From: JAIQGF01 sp051006995
Lineage (GTDB): Bacteria; Acidobacteriota; Terriglobia; Terriglobales; Acidobacteriaceae
Direction of reading: 5' to 3'
Length of the DNA: 64,000 nucleotides
Assembly: GCA_051006995.1 (NCBI GenBank)
Contig: JBPCSQ010000020.1
Location: 124,001 to 188,000 of the forward strand
Below the pieces are notes generated by a model, which worked only from the letters and a program-made list of their open reading frames with translations, was not told the origin of the DNA and did not search any database. This document shows positions 36,338-44,256 of this stretch, in pieces; position 1 is the stretch's first letter, and every line of letters starts with the position of its first letter. A program made the position numbers and the translations under genes.

Positions 36338-36913
36338 TTACCGCCCGCTGTCCGGGCTGGCCGCGGCGGCGCCGCTGGTGGCGACATAGGGAAGGTTACG
36401 CCGCAGGTGCGGCGAGCCCAGGCCGTAGCCGAACATGAAACGGTCGTCCACCTGGAAGCCGAAGTAGTCCGGCGCCAGGGCGATGCGGCGCGCGGACTGC
36501 CGGTCGAGCAGGGTGGCGACTTTCACCGTCTTCGCTCCGCGGGCAAACAGGTTGCGCATCAGGAATTCGGTGGTAATTCCGGTTTCGACGATGCCCTGCA
36601 CCAGCAGCACGCTGCAGTTCTCCACGCGCACTTCCGGGCTGAAGAAGATTTCGGTGGTGGTGACGGTGCCTTGGGTCACGTCGCGGTGCTCGGGCTTGAC
36701 GAACTGGCAAATCACCGGCACATCGAGCTCGCGCACCAGGTCGGCCATGAAGATGAAGCCGTCCTCGAGCACGCCGACGGCGTACAAGGTGTGCCCGCGA
36801 TAATCATTGGAGATCTGGCGCGCCATTTCCTTGATGCGCTCGTGAATCTTGGCCGCATCCAGAACCACGGTGGCGGCTTGCGAGTCTTTGTTTTGGGTCA
36901 CCACGACCTCCAT
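36338..36913 (-). CDS. hpt: Hypoxanthine phosphoribosyltransferase family protein
   Basis: A 191-residue type I phosphoribosyltransferase that should convert hypoxanthine or guanine to nucleotide with PRPP. The fold is clear (ISNDYRGHTLYAVGVLEDGFIFMADLVREL; ATLLDRQSARR; DYFGFQVDDRFMFGYGL; RNLPYV). However, the PRPP loop normally written EDIxDTGxT reads QGIVETGIT here, so the acidic pair is absent. ATG 36913 starts the homologous region. Position between tilS and ftsH supports the assignment. Confidence 0.85.
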   Translation of the reverse strand: MEVVVTQNKDSQAATVVLDAAKIHERIKEMARQISNDYRGHTLYAVGVLEDGFIFMADLVRELDVPVICQFVKPEHRDVTQGTVTTTEIFFSPEVRVENCSVLLVQGIVETGITTEFLMRNLFARGAKTVKVATLLDRQSARRIALAPDYFGFQVDDRFMFGYGLGSPHLRRNLPYVATSGAAAASPDSGR

Positions 36914-36956
36914 CGAGTCCCCGCGATCGCAATTCACCAACCGCGGAGTTAGCACA

Positions 36957-38372
36957 TTATGGCTGGTTTCCAGTCTCCTGTGACAACTGAACTTCCTCCA
37001 GCAACAGGGCGGTCTCGCTTTGGTTCGGGGCCTGGAACTTTTCCGGGGCGGCAAAACCCGGAACCCAAACAATGTCTTCGCCGCTGACAATGACCGGCCA
37101 CCACGGCTTTTGATCACGCGGAATGTGTGGCGACTGCAACAATTCCTTGAGCTTCTTGGGCCCCCTCGTATGCGCCGGACAGTAGCGATCGCCCGGACGC
37201 CAGTTGCGGACAAGGACGCCTCGGGCCGCCAGCGCGGAATCCAGCAGGGCGGAATGCGAGTCGCAAGTCGCGAGCCGCGAGTCCCGAGCGGAAATCAGCA
37301 AAGCCCGAATCTTGCGACCAGCCGCCTCGCATTCGCCGGGAACTCTCAACGTCAGTGCATACGAGTGTCCCTGTGGAGTTGGACCCCTGCGTCGAAACCA
37401 GAGTTCCCGGCCTTGCCGAACCGCCTCCACGTCATTGGGCAGTTCCAGAACTTTTTCGGAACGGCTGGAGTCGGAAGCGGCGAGGGCGAGGACGGCCTCG
37501 ACGTGGCGAAAGTCGAGATGCGTGTCGGGCATTTCGAGCAGCATTCGAATGAGCCGCCGCTGCAGCGCCAGCGGCTGCGACAGCAAAACATCCAACCGCA
37601 TTGCCGATTGCCGGTTGCCGCTTGCCGATTGCATCATGAGCCTGGGAAGGATCTCCGCGATCTGCTCAGACCAATACTGTTCTTCGGCGCGGGCGATCTC
37701 GGCCATGTCGCTCAGTACCTCGTCGAGATTGGGATTGAGCTGCCGCAGAAAGGGCATGATTTCGTGCCGCAGCCGGTTGCGCGTGAAACTGACGTCGAGG
37801 TTGCTGGCGTCCTCGCGCCACGGCTGATTCAGTTCGCGCAAATAGGCGCGCAACTCGATGCGCGTTGTGTCCAGCACTGGCCGAACCACGCAGTTCCCGG
37901 TTTCCAGTTTGCGGTAAATTCCGGCCAAGCCTTTGGTTCCGGTGCCGCGCAGAAGCCGCATGAGCACGGTTTCGGCCTGGTCGTCGCGGGTGTGGGCGGT
38001 GGCTACGCGGTGAATCGTTCCGCCGGCAGTGAGCCGGTCGAAGAACGCGTAGCGCAGCTTGCGGCCGGCGGCCTCCAACGAGAGGTTGCGTTCCTTGGCA
38101 TAGGCGGGCGTGTTATCGGAATTGCCATGGAATTCCAGATCGTGGGCGCGGGCGAGTTCGGCGACGAACTGCTGGTCGGCGTCGGCGTCGGCGCCGCGAA
38201 TCTTATGGTTAAAGTGGAGAACGGAGAGCACGACGCCCAGCTGGGCGCGCAATTCCAGCAGCAGGCGCAACAGCGCGACGGAGTCGGCGCCGCCGGAAAC
38301 GGCCACACCGACGCGGTCGCCAGGCCGCATCAGCCCGTGCCGGCAAATGTAGCTGAAGACGCGCTCCCGCAC
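36957..38372 (-). CDS. tilS: tRNA(Ile)-lysidine synthase
   Basis: N-type ATP pyrophosphatase that adds lysine to C34 of tRNA-Ile, changing both charging and codon reading. The 471 residues carry the PP-loop VAVSGGADSVALLRLL (about 22-37), HFNHKIRGADAD, and the AHTRDDQAETVLMRLLRG motif, followed by the C-terminal TilS domains (NWRPGDRYCP; GPKKLKELLQ). Two degenerate tandem repeats are translated in frame (37599-37636 and 37255-37290), adding peptides near residues 246-258 and 361-373. First gene of the tilS-hpt-ftsH cluster. Confidence 0.94.
   Translation of the reverse strand: MRERVFSYICRHGLMRPGDRVGVAVSGGADSVALLRLLLELRAQLGVVLSVLHFNHKIRGADADADQQFVAELARAHDLEFHGNSDNTPAYAKERNLSLEAAGRKLRYAFFDRLTAGGTIHRVATAHTRDDQAETVLMRLLRGTGTKGLAGIYRKLETGNCVVRPVLDTTRIELRAYLRELNQPWREDASNLDVSFTRNRLRHEIMPFLRQLNPNLDEVLSDMAEIARAEEQYWSEQIAEILPRLMMQSASGNRQSAMRLDVLLSQPLALQRRLIRMLLEMPDTHLDFRHVEAVLALAASDSSRSEKVLELPNDVEAVRQGRELWFRRRGPTPQGHSYALTLRVPGECEAAGRKIRALLISARDSRLATCDSHSALLDSALAARGVLVRNWRPGDRYCPAHTRGPKKLKELLQSPHIPRDQKPWWPVIVSGEDIVWVPGFAAPEKFQAPNQSETALLLEEVQLSQETGNQP
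37255..37290. repeat. Degenerate tandem word inside tilS (C-terminal)
   Basis: Variants of GCGAGTC/GCAAGTC/GCGAGCC/GCGAGTC in tandem over 36 bases, translated in frame within the TilS C-terminal region (peptide around SARDSRLATCDSHSALLDS). Confidence 0.55.
37599..37636. repeat. Degenerate tandem word inside tilS (middle)
   Basis: Variants of GATTGCCG (ATTGCCG, ATTGCCG, GTTGCCG, CTTGCCG, ATTGC) in tandem over 38 bases, adding roughly MQSASGNRQSAM in frame after the TilS catalytic domain. Confidence 0.6.
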
Positions 38373-38445
38373 GCGCTCATCGTACAGGAGTTGGGAGTCA
38401 GGAGTTAGCGGTCCCGTCCTGATATGAGCGGTAAATCCCTGCCAG

Positions 38446-38589
38446 CTACTCCAATGCTTCTCCGGGAATCAGCGCCAGGCCGGCGGTGATCATCATGGCG
38501 GCAAACAGCGCCAGGATGAAAATGACGGGGAAGAAATACTGGATGCTGATGATCCACAGCACCAGGAAGAACGTGAAGACAAACCACAT
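38446..38589 (-). CDS. 47-residue small membrane protein
   Basis: Short protein with two hydrophobic helices (MWFVFTFFLVLWIISIQYFF; VIFILALFAAMMITAGLALI) and a short acidic end. The ATG at 38589 has a good ribosome site (AGGTGA, four bases upstream). It sits upstream of tilS on the same strand. No family recognised. Confidence 0.55.
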   Translation of the reverse strand: MWFVFTFFLVLWIISIQYFFPVIFILALFAAMMITAGLALIPGEALE

Positions 38590-38741
38590 GGGGTCACCTC
38601 GCGGCCCCACGGTTCGGCCCAGGCTGGGGCTCAGCACCCATGATTAGAGAGTAGCTGGATGCGGCGGGTTGACTCGCGGGTAAGCCTTAGGCGGTCACCC
38701 CCCTCCCCCCTCTCTAGAAGCAGAATCAATGACTTAGATGA

Positions 38742-38857
38742 CGGATACCGACGGTATCCGTACGGTTACCGTCCGATTTATTGTCAAAGAGCGCGATGGC
38801 CGCAGTTGACATAGAAGCCAACTGCGGCCGGAAGCTCACTGAGAGCTATTTTTTATT
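38742..38857 (+). ncRNA. Candidate small structured RNA ending in an intrinsic terminator
   Basis: Within the 374-base gap 38590-38963, three consecutive stems occur on the plus strand: CGGATACC-3-GGTATCCG (38742-38760), an 11-bp stem (38798-38808 with 38819-38829), and AGCTC-5-GAGCT (38833-38847) followed by A and six T residues (38849-38854). No open frame of note. The last stem is a plausible terminator although no upstream plus-strand gene needs one. No known RNA family is recognised. Confidence 0.4.
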
Positions 38858-38963
38858 ATACCATCTATGTCAATAAGAGTTATCACAGCGTGTTGTGATG
38901 AAACGGAGGCGGGGGCGAGGGCGCCGGGGCCGACGATTATTTAGCCGGGTTTATTGAGCCGTT

Positions 38964-40934
38964 CTACTCCAGGTTTGCGGCCTTGCCGGCGATCAGCTTG
39001 CGCAGTCGGGATTGAAAATCCGTAAATGGCACGGTTTCCGTCTTCTCTTTGCCGCGGGTGCGGACGTTCACTGAGTTCGCCTCGGCTTCCTTGTCGCCAA
39101 CGACGAGCAGGAATGGGACTTTCTGCAGCGCGTGCTCGCGAATTTTGGCGTTCATCTTTTCATTCCGCTGGTCCACCTCGACGCGAACGTCCTCGGCTTT
39201 GAGCGAGTCGCCAATCTTCTTGGCGTAATCGGCATGGCGCTCGCTGATGGGAATCACCACCACCTGCACCGGCGACAGCCAGACGGGGAAGGCACCGGCG
39301 TAGTGCTCGATGAGCACGCCGAAGAAGCGCTCCATGGAACCGTAGAGCGCGCGATGAACCATGACCGGCTGATGGCGCTGGCCGTCTTCGCCGACATATT
39401 CCAGGTCGAAGCGTTGCGGCAGGTTGAAATCGAACTGGATGGTGGAGAGCTGCCACAGGCGTCCGATGGCGTCCACCAGCTTGACGTCAATCTTAGGGCC
39501 GTAGAAGGCGGCCTCGCCGGGAATGGTTTTGAATTCCAGGTTGCGGCGGCGCAGCGCATTCTCCAGCGATTGCGTGGCCATGTTCCATTGCTCTTCACTG
39601 CCGCTGAAGTTCTTGCGGTCGTTCGGGTCCCAGGTGGAAAGCTCGACGGTGAACTTCTGGAAGCCGTAGACGCGCAGGACCTCAAGGGCGAAATCCATGC
39701 AGGCGACGATTTCGTCCTCGATCTGCTGCGGGGTGCAGAAGATGTGGGCGTCGTCCTGGGTGAAGCCGCGGACGCGCAGCAGCCCGTGCATTACGCCGGA
39801 GCGCTCGTAGCGGTAGACGGTGCCGAGCTCGCCCAGGCGGACGGGCAGGTCGCGATAGGAGCGTAGCTGGTCCTTGTAAATGAGGATGTGGAAGGGGCAG
39901 TTCATGGGCTTGATGCGGTAGTCGGCGTCATCGAGCTCCATGGGAGTGAACATGTTCTGCGCGTAATAGCCTTCGTGGCCGGAGGTCTTCCACAAGTCCA
40001 CGCGGGCGACGTGCGGGGTGTAGACCAGAGAGTAGCCGCGGCGGAGATACTCGTTGCGCATCCAGTCTTCCATCTCCTTGCGCATGCGGCCGCCCTTGGG
40101 GTGCCAGAAGATGAGTCCGGGGCCGGCGATTTCCTGGATGGAAAACAGGTCGAGCTGCTTGCCGAGCACGCGGTGATCGCGCTTCCTGGCATCTTCCTGC
40201 TGCTTGATGAATTCGTCCAGCTCTTTTTTCGAGAAGAACGAGGTGCCGTAGATGCGCTGGAGCTGCGGGTTCTTCTCGTCGCCGAGCCAGTAAGCGCCGG
40301 CGATAGAGAGCAGCTTGAAGGCCTTGATTTTGCCGGTGGACGGGATGTGCGGGCCGCGGCAGAAGTCCACGAACTTGCCGGTCTTGTAGAGCGAGATTTT
40401 TTCGTCGGGCTGGGTGAACTGCTCAATGAAGTGGCACTTCATGAAGTCGCCCTCGCCCTGGAATTTCTCCAGGCCCTGGGTGCGCGGCAGCCACTCGCGC
40501 GCGTAAGGCTCGTTGCGCTGCGCGATCTCCTGCATCTTTTTCTCGATCTTTTCCAGATCTTCCGGAGTGAACGGGGTGGGCCGGTAGAAGTCGTAGAAGA
40601 ATCCGGTCTCGGTGGCGGGGCCGTGGCCGAGTTTGGTTTCGGGAAACAGTTCGAGCACGGCGGCGGCCATCAGGTGGGCGGAGGAGTGACGGTAAACCTG
40701 GAGCGCCTCGGGATCGCGCTCGGTGAGGATGCGGAGCTCGGTGTCGCGCTCCAGCGGCTTGGTGAGGTCAATCAGATCGCCATTGGTCTTGGCGACCAGG
40801 GCGGCATCGGCCAGACGCGGCGAGATGGAGCGCGCAACGTCGAGCGCAGTAGTGCCGCGCGGGACGTTCTTGACGCTGCCGTCGGGGAGCTTGACGTGAA
40901 TGGTTTCGGTATTGACTTCGACACTGTCTGCCAT
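38964..40934 (-). CDS. thrS: Threonine-tRNA ligase
   Basis: Class II synthetase of 656 residues, full length. Domains in order: TGS (about 10-70, IHVKLPDGSVKNVPRGTTALD), editing domain with HSSAHLMA and the later CRGPHIPSTG, catalytic core (GLIFWHPKGGRMRKEMEDW; PMNCPFHILIY with the zinc Cys; YRYERSGVMHGLLRVRGFTQ; ALYGSMERFFGVLIEHYAG), and the C-terminal anticodon domain. ATG 40934 has GGAG upstream. The infC-rpmI-rplT genes often found after thrS are not downstream here. Confidence 0.97.
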   Translation of the reverse strand: MADSVEVNTETIHVKLPDGSVKNVPRGTTALDVARSISPRLADAALVAKTNGDLIDLTKPLERDTELRILTERDPEALQVYRHSSAHLMAAAVLELFPETKLGHGPATETGFFYDFYRPTPFTPEDLEKIEKKMQEIAQRNEPYAREWLPRTQGLEKFQGEGDFMKCHFIEQFTQPDEKISLYKTGKFVDFCRGPHIPSTGKIKAFKLLSIAGAYWLGDEKNPQLQRIYGTSFFSKKELDEFIKQQEDARKRDHRVLGKQLDLFSIQEIAGPGLIFWHPKGGRMRKEMEDWMRNEYLRRGYSLVYTPHVARVDLWKTSGHEGYYAQNMFTPMELDDADYRIKPMNCPFHILIYKDQLRSYRDLPVRLGELGTVYRYERSGVMHGLLRVRGFTQDDAHIFCTPQQIEDEIVACMDFALEVLRVYGFQKFTVELSTWDPNDRKNFSGSEEQWNMATQSLENALRRRNLEFKTIPGEAAFYGPKIDVKLVDAIGRLWQLSTIQFDFNLPQRFDLEYVGEDGQRHQPVMVHRALYGSMERFFGVLIEHYAGAFPVWLSPVQVVVIPISERHADYAKKIGDSLKAEDVRVEVDQRNEKMNAKIREHALQKVPFLLVVGDKEAEANSVNVRTRGKEKTETVPFTDFQSRLRKLIAGKAANLE

Positions 40935-41215
40935 GGAAAACTCCGAGCGCGAGCGAAAAATTGAGTTTAAAAGAAACGAGGACGGTGCGCTAGAGAAGCG
41001 CGGATGTTCCGAGGGGTGTTCGGTGCAGGCTCATTGCTTGATCAACATTATGAAGGAAAACCGCAGAGGACGCAAAGAACCGCCCACAATTCTTTCCCCC
41101 GCTGACGCGGGCTCTGGGAGCTCCTTGCACGTAACCCCGGGCTTGCGCCCGAGGCTACATTCTTCCGCGCGCTACGCGCGCTGGTTGGAGCCCTCGATCC
41201 GCCGAAAATCCGCGG
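40935..41215. repeat. Repeat-filled intergenic region between thrS and selD
   Basis: This 281-base gap has no gene. It holds CGCAGAGGACGCAAAGAA (41062-41079, exact match to the complement of 32584-32601), a CGGGC-4-GCCCG hairpin (41138-41151) and a GCGCGC-3-GCGCGC palindrome (41167-41181). Confidence 0.6.
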
Positions 41216-42304
41216 TTAGTTTTTTACTGAGATCAGCGGCTGCGTGCGGGGCACGACTTCGCCGATGAGGGCGGCGGGAACCTTCTTCAATTGCAGGGCG
41301 TTGAGCAGCGCATCGGCGGCGCCGGCGGCGACGGAGATCAGAAGACCGCCGGCGGTTTGCGGATCGAAGAGCAGCGTGCGCAGGTCGTCCGGTATGGTGG
41401 CGGCGAATTCAGCGCAGCATTCGGCAAAATCCCGATTGTTCTTCAGGCCGCCGGGAATGAAGCCGGCGCGAACACATTCCAGAGCTCCGGGAAGCAGCGG
41501 CACTGCGGAAGAGCTGATGCGCAGCGACACATCGCTGCCGAGAGCCATCTCGCGGGCATGCCCGACGAGGCCAAAGCCGGTGATGTCAGTGAGCGCGTGA
41601 ACCGCGTCGACGGTCGATGGTCGATGGCCGCTGGCCGCTGAGGGGTTGAGCAAAATAATCGCTTCCGACGCGGTTTTGTTCAGCGTGGTCATGGAAACGG
41701 TGGCGGCATCAATCCACGCCTGTTCCGCCTTTCCCTTCTTGATCGCCGTCGAGATCACGCCCGTGCCCAGCGCCTTGGTTAAAATGAGCTTGTCACCGGC
41801 GCGCGCGCCCGCATTGGCAAGGATGCGGTCCGGATGAATGGTGCCGGTGACCGCGTAGCCGAACTTGAGCTCGTCGTCACGAATCGAGTGTCCGCCGATG
41901 ATGGTGCAGCCAGCCTCAATCATCTTGCTGAGACCGCCGGCGAGGATTCGCTCCAGCACCGCAAGATCGCCCTTATCGGGGAAGCACACCAGGGTGAGCG
42001 CGTTCAGCGGCCGTCCACCCATCGCATAGACGTCGCTGAGCGAGTTGGTGGCGGCAATCTGGCCGAAGGTGAAGGGATCGTCCACGATGGGCGTGAAGAA
42101 ATCCACGGTGTGAACGAGGGCGAGGTCGGCGGAAATTTTGTACACGCCGGCGTCGTCGGCTTTGTCGAAGCCGACCAGCACGTTCGGGTCTTGTTGCCGG
42201 GCTAATTTCCCAAGCACCGCGTCCAGCGCCGCCGGACTCAGCTTGGAAGCTCAACCCGCGGCTTTGACCGCTTCCGTAAGGCGAATTGGCTTGGCGTCCG
42301 CCAC
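41216..42304 (-). CDS. selD: Selenide, water dikinase, selenocysteine-containing (UGA at codon 18)
   Basis: Makes selenophosphate, the selenium donor for selenocysteine and selenouridine. Conventional calling starts at GTG 42217, but the upstream frame reads ADAKPIRLTEAVKAAG-UGA-ASKLSPAALDAVLGK, the conserved SelD N-terminus with UGA (42251-42253) exactly at the catalytic Cys/Sec. The best start is GTG 42304, giving 362 residues. Downstream are DADDxxVY-like KADDAGVYK, HTVDFFTPIVDDPFTFGQIAATNSLSDVYAMGG (shown here as a region), TDITGFGLVGHA and DPQTAGGLL. A SECIS-like hairpin follows the UGA. A tandem repeat (41612-41641) adds about ten residues near 222-231. The GTG lacks a clear ribosome site. 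Confidence 0.92.
41612..41641. repeat. Degenerate tandem word inside selD
   Basis: GGTCGATGGTCGATGG followed by CCGCTGGCCGCTGA: two doublets in tandem, translated in frame (SGHRPSTVD) just before the conserved HALTDITGFG motif, where other SelD proteins are shorter. Confidence 0.6.
42210..42253 (-). promoter_or_regulatory. Predicted bacterial SECIS element with the Sec UGA of selD
   Basis: After UGA (42251-42253) the mRNA can pair CCAAGC (42246-42241) with GCTTGG (42215-42210) and GTCC (42237-42234) with GGAC (42224-42221), leaving a nine-base apical loop GGCGGCGCT that begins 18 bases after the UGA, within the usual bacterial spacing. Confidence 0.7.
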
Positions 42305-42316
42305 GGAATGATTTAA

Positions 42317-42338
42317 CCACAGAGGACACAGAGGAAAG
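42317..42338. repeat. CCACAGAGGACACAGAGG repeat upstream of selD
   Basis: A 22-base tandem (CACAGAGGA twice) related to the CGCAGAGGACGCAAAGAA family, in the 61-base gap between der and selD. Confidence 0.5.
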
Positions 42339-42365
42339 CAAATTTGCCGCAGATGAACGCGGCAT

Positions 42366-43901
42366 TCAGGAACGGGCGCGGGTTTTGATCCAGATAGGTG
42401 TGCCGACGAAGCCGAAGGCGCGGCGAATCTGGTTTTGCAGGAAGCGCTCGTAGGAGAAGTGCAGTTTGACGGCGCGGTCGGTGAAGAGCACGAACGTCGG
42501 CGGCGAAGTGGCGGCCTGGGTCATATAGAGAATCTTCACGCGGCGCGAGTACGGCACCGAGGCGCGCTCGAAATCGATGTTGTGCACGAAGCGGTTCATG
42601 GCCGCGGTGGGAATGCGCTTGCGGCGCTCGGCGGCGACCTGCGCCACCAGGGCGAAAATCTTGTCCACGTTCTTGCCGCTCTTGGCGGAGACGAACACGA
42701 CCGGGGCGTAATCGAGAAATTTCAGTTCGTGGCGCAGTTCCTCTTCGTAGAGGTTGCGATCGGCGGGGCGATGTCCGTTGCCGCTGCCGGCGCGGGCGGC
42801 GATGCGCGCGTTCATGCTGCCGCGGCGGAATTGCACTCCGCCCTTGTGCCGCGTGGTGGCGCGGCGGGCCTGCTCGTCCTGCGACTTGTGCACCAGGTCC
42901 CATTTGTTGACGACGATGATGACCGACCGCCCGCTCTCGTGCGCGTAGCCGGCGATGTTGGCGTCGAGTGCGCTGACGCCCTCGGCGGCGTCCACAATCA
43001 GCAGCGCGATGTCGGCGGCTTCCAGGTGCTGGCGCGCCATCACGACGGATAATTTTTCCGCCACCAGCTTGGTTTTGCCCTTGCGGCGAATGCCGGCAGT
43101 GTCAATGAAGCGATACGTCTGGTCGCCGCGGCGCACAAGTTCGTCTACCGCGTCGCGAGTGGTGCCGGGAATGGGCGAGACGATGGCGCGGTCGGTGGAA
43201 GTGAGCGCATTCAGCAGCGTGGACTTGCCGACGTTGGGACGTCCGATGATGGCGACCCGGGTCTCGCGCGGGGCGTGTTCATCCAGAGAGCGCACGGAGG
43301 AAGAAGTTTCCGTTTCGTCACCATTCGACTTCTGGGTTTCCGCTTTGTGTTCCCCAGTGGCTTCTGTGGCAGAAATGGTTTTGGGCAGGATTTCGACGAT
43401 TGCGTCGAGCAGTTCGGCCACGCCGAGGCCGTGTTCGGCCGAAACCGGATAGAGGTTGCGGATGCCGAGGCGGCGGAACTCCTCCGCCTGCGCCTCCAGC
43501 TTGGGCGCGTCAATCTTATTGACGGCAAGAAACAGCGGCTTGCCGCCGCGCAGCAGCAGGCGGGCGAGATCAATGTCGGGCGCGGCCAGCTCGGTGCGGC
43601 CGTCCACCACCATGACGATGGCGTCGGCCTCGTCGAGCGCGACCTTGGCCTGGCGAAAAATTTCCGCCGGGATCAGGTCCTTGTCTTCCGGAATGATGCC
43701 GCCGGTGTCCACGACGCGCATGCGGCGTCCGCCCCAATCGGCCTCGCCGTACAGGCGGTCTCGGGTGATGCCGGGCTCGTCGGTCACGATGGCGCGGCGG
43801 CGTCCGATCAGGCGGTTGAAGAGTGTGGACTTACCGACGTTCGGACGACCGACGATGGCGACAGTGGCGATGTGTGCGGCGGATTGGGAAGGATTAGGCA
43901 C
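42366..43901 (-). CDS. der: Ribosome-associated GTPase Der (EngA)
   Basis: Essential double-GTPase for 50S subunit assembly. Two G domains are evident (VAIVGRPNVGKSTLFNRL about 12-29 and VAIIGRPNVGKSTLLNAL about 213-230), each with DTGGI/DTAGI and NKID/NKWD motifs, then the C-terminal KH-like domain. In the second G domain, between NKWDLV and LKFLDYAPVVFVSA, there is an extra basic segment of about 40 residues (peptide around ARRATTRHKGGVQFRRGS) absent from typical Der. GTG 43901 is preferred, eight bases after the upstream gene's stop; ATG 43955 would overlap that gene. Confidence 0.93.
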   Translation of the reverse strand: MPNPSQSAAHIATVAIVGRPNVGKSTLFNRLIGRRRAIVTDEPGITRDRLYGEADWGGRRMRVVDTGGIIPEDKDLIPAEIFRQAKVALDEADAIVMVVDGRTELAAPDIDLARLLLRGGKPLFLAVNKIDAPKLEAQAEEFRRLGIRNLYPVSAEHGLGVAELLDAIVEILPKTISATEATGEHKAETQKSNGDETETSSSVRSLDEHAPRETRVAIIGRPNVGKSTLLNALTSTDRAIVSPIPGTTRDAVDELVRRGDQTYRFIDTAGIRRKGKTKLVAEKLSVVMARQHLEAADIALLIVDAAEGVSALDANIAGYAHESGRSVIIVVNKWDLVHKSQDEQARRATTRHKGGVQFRRGSMNARIAARAGSGNGHRPADRNLYEEELRHELKFLDYAPVVFVSAKSGKNVDKIFALVAQVAAERRKRIPTAAMNRFVHNIDFERASVPYSRRVKILYMTQAATSPPTFVLFTDRAVKLHFSYERFLQNQIRRAFGFVGTPIWIKTRARS

Positions 43902-43909
43902 AGACACTC

Positions 43910-44203
43910 TTAGTCGCCAATGAATTTGAGGTAGAGGTGAACCTCGTCTCGACATTTTTCAGCCATGCCGAGGACCTTCTCCCATTTTTTCTTCTGTTCG
44001 ACGCTGTTGGGCGCTATGAGTTTCCAGCCTTGTATGAAGTCCTCCATCTGCAAGTGATTAAGAATCGTGTCGCCGTACTCGTCGATATAACGTAAGAGCG
44101 TATGATCCGCGAGCGGATCCAAAAGCCGAGAATCAACCACAGCATCCTTCTCACTTATCGGCTCTCCATCTTCGTTTTCTAAGCGGACCGTCAGCCAAGC
44201 CAT
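43910..44203 (-). CDS. Hypothetical protein upstream of der
   Basis: A 97-residue soluble acidic protein (MAWLTVRLENEDGEPIS start; LLRYIDEYGDTILNHLQM in the middle; basic-acidic helical end). Codon positions and amino-acid balance look like a true gene, and it is tightly followed by der. No family recognised. Confidence 0.65.
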   Translation of the reverse strand: MAWLTVRLENEDGEPISEKDAVVDSRLLDPLADHTLLRYIDEYGDTILNHLQMEDFIQGWKLIAPNSVEQKKKWEKVLGMAEKCRDEVHLYLKFIGD

Positions 44204-44256
44204 TTCGCGCTGCGCCTCGTGGTGTAGCGGCTATTATAAGGACGCACCTGCCTGCC

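Noticed and set aside
38882..38899. Palindrome ATCACA-6-TGTGAT as a CRP site
   Set aside because: Half-sites are in the opposite order to the CRP consensus (TGTGA-6-TCACA), and no gene start is suitably placed.
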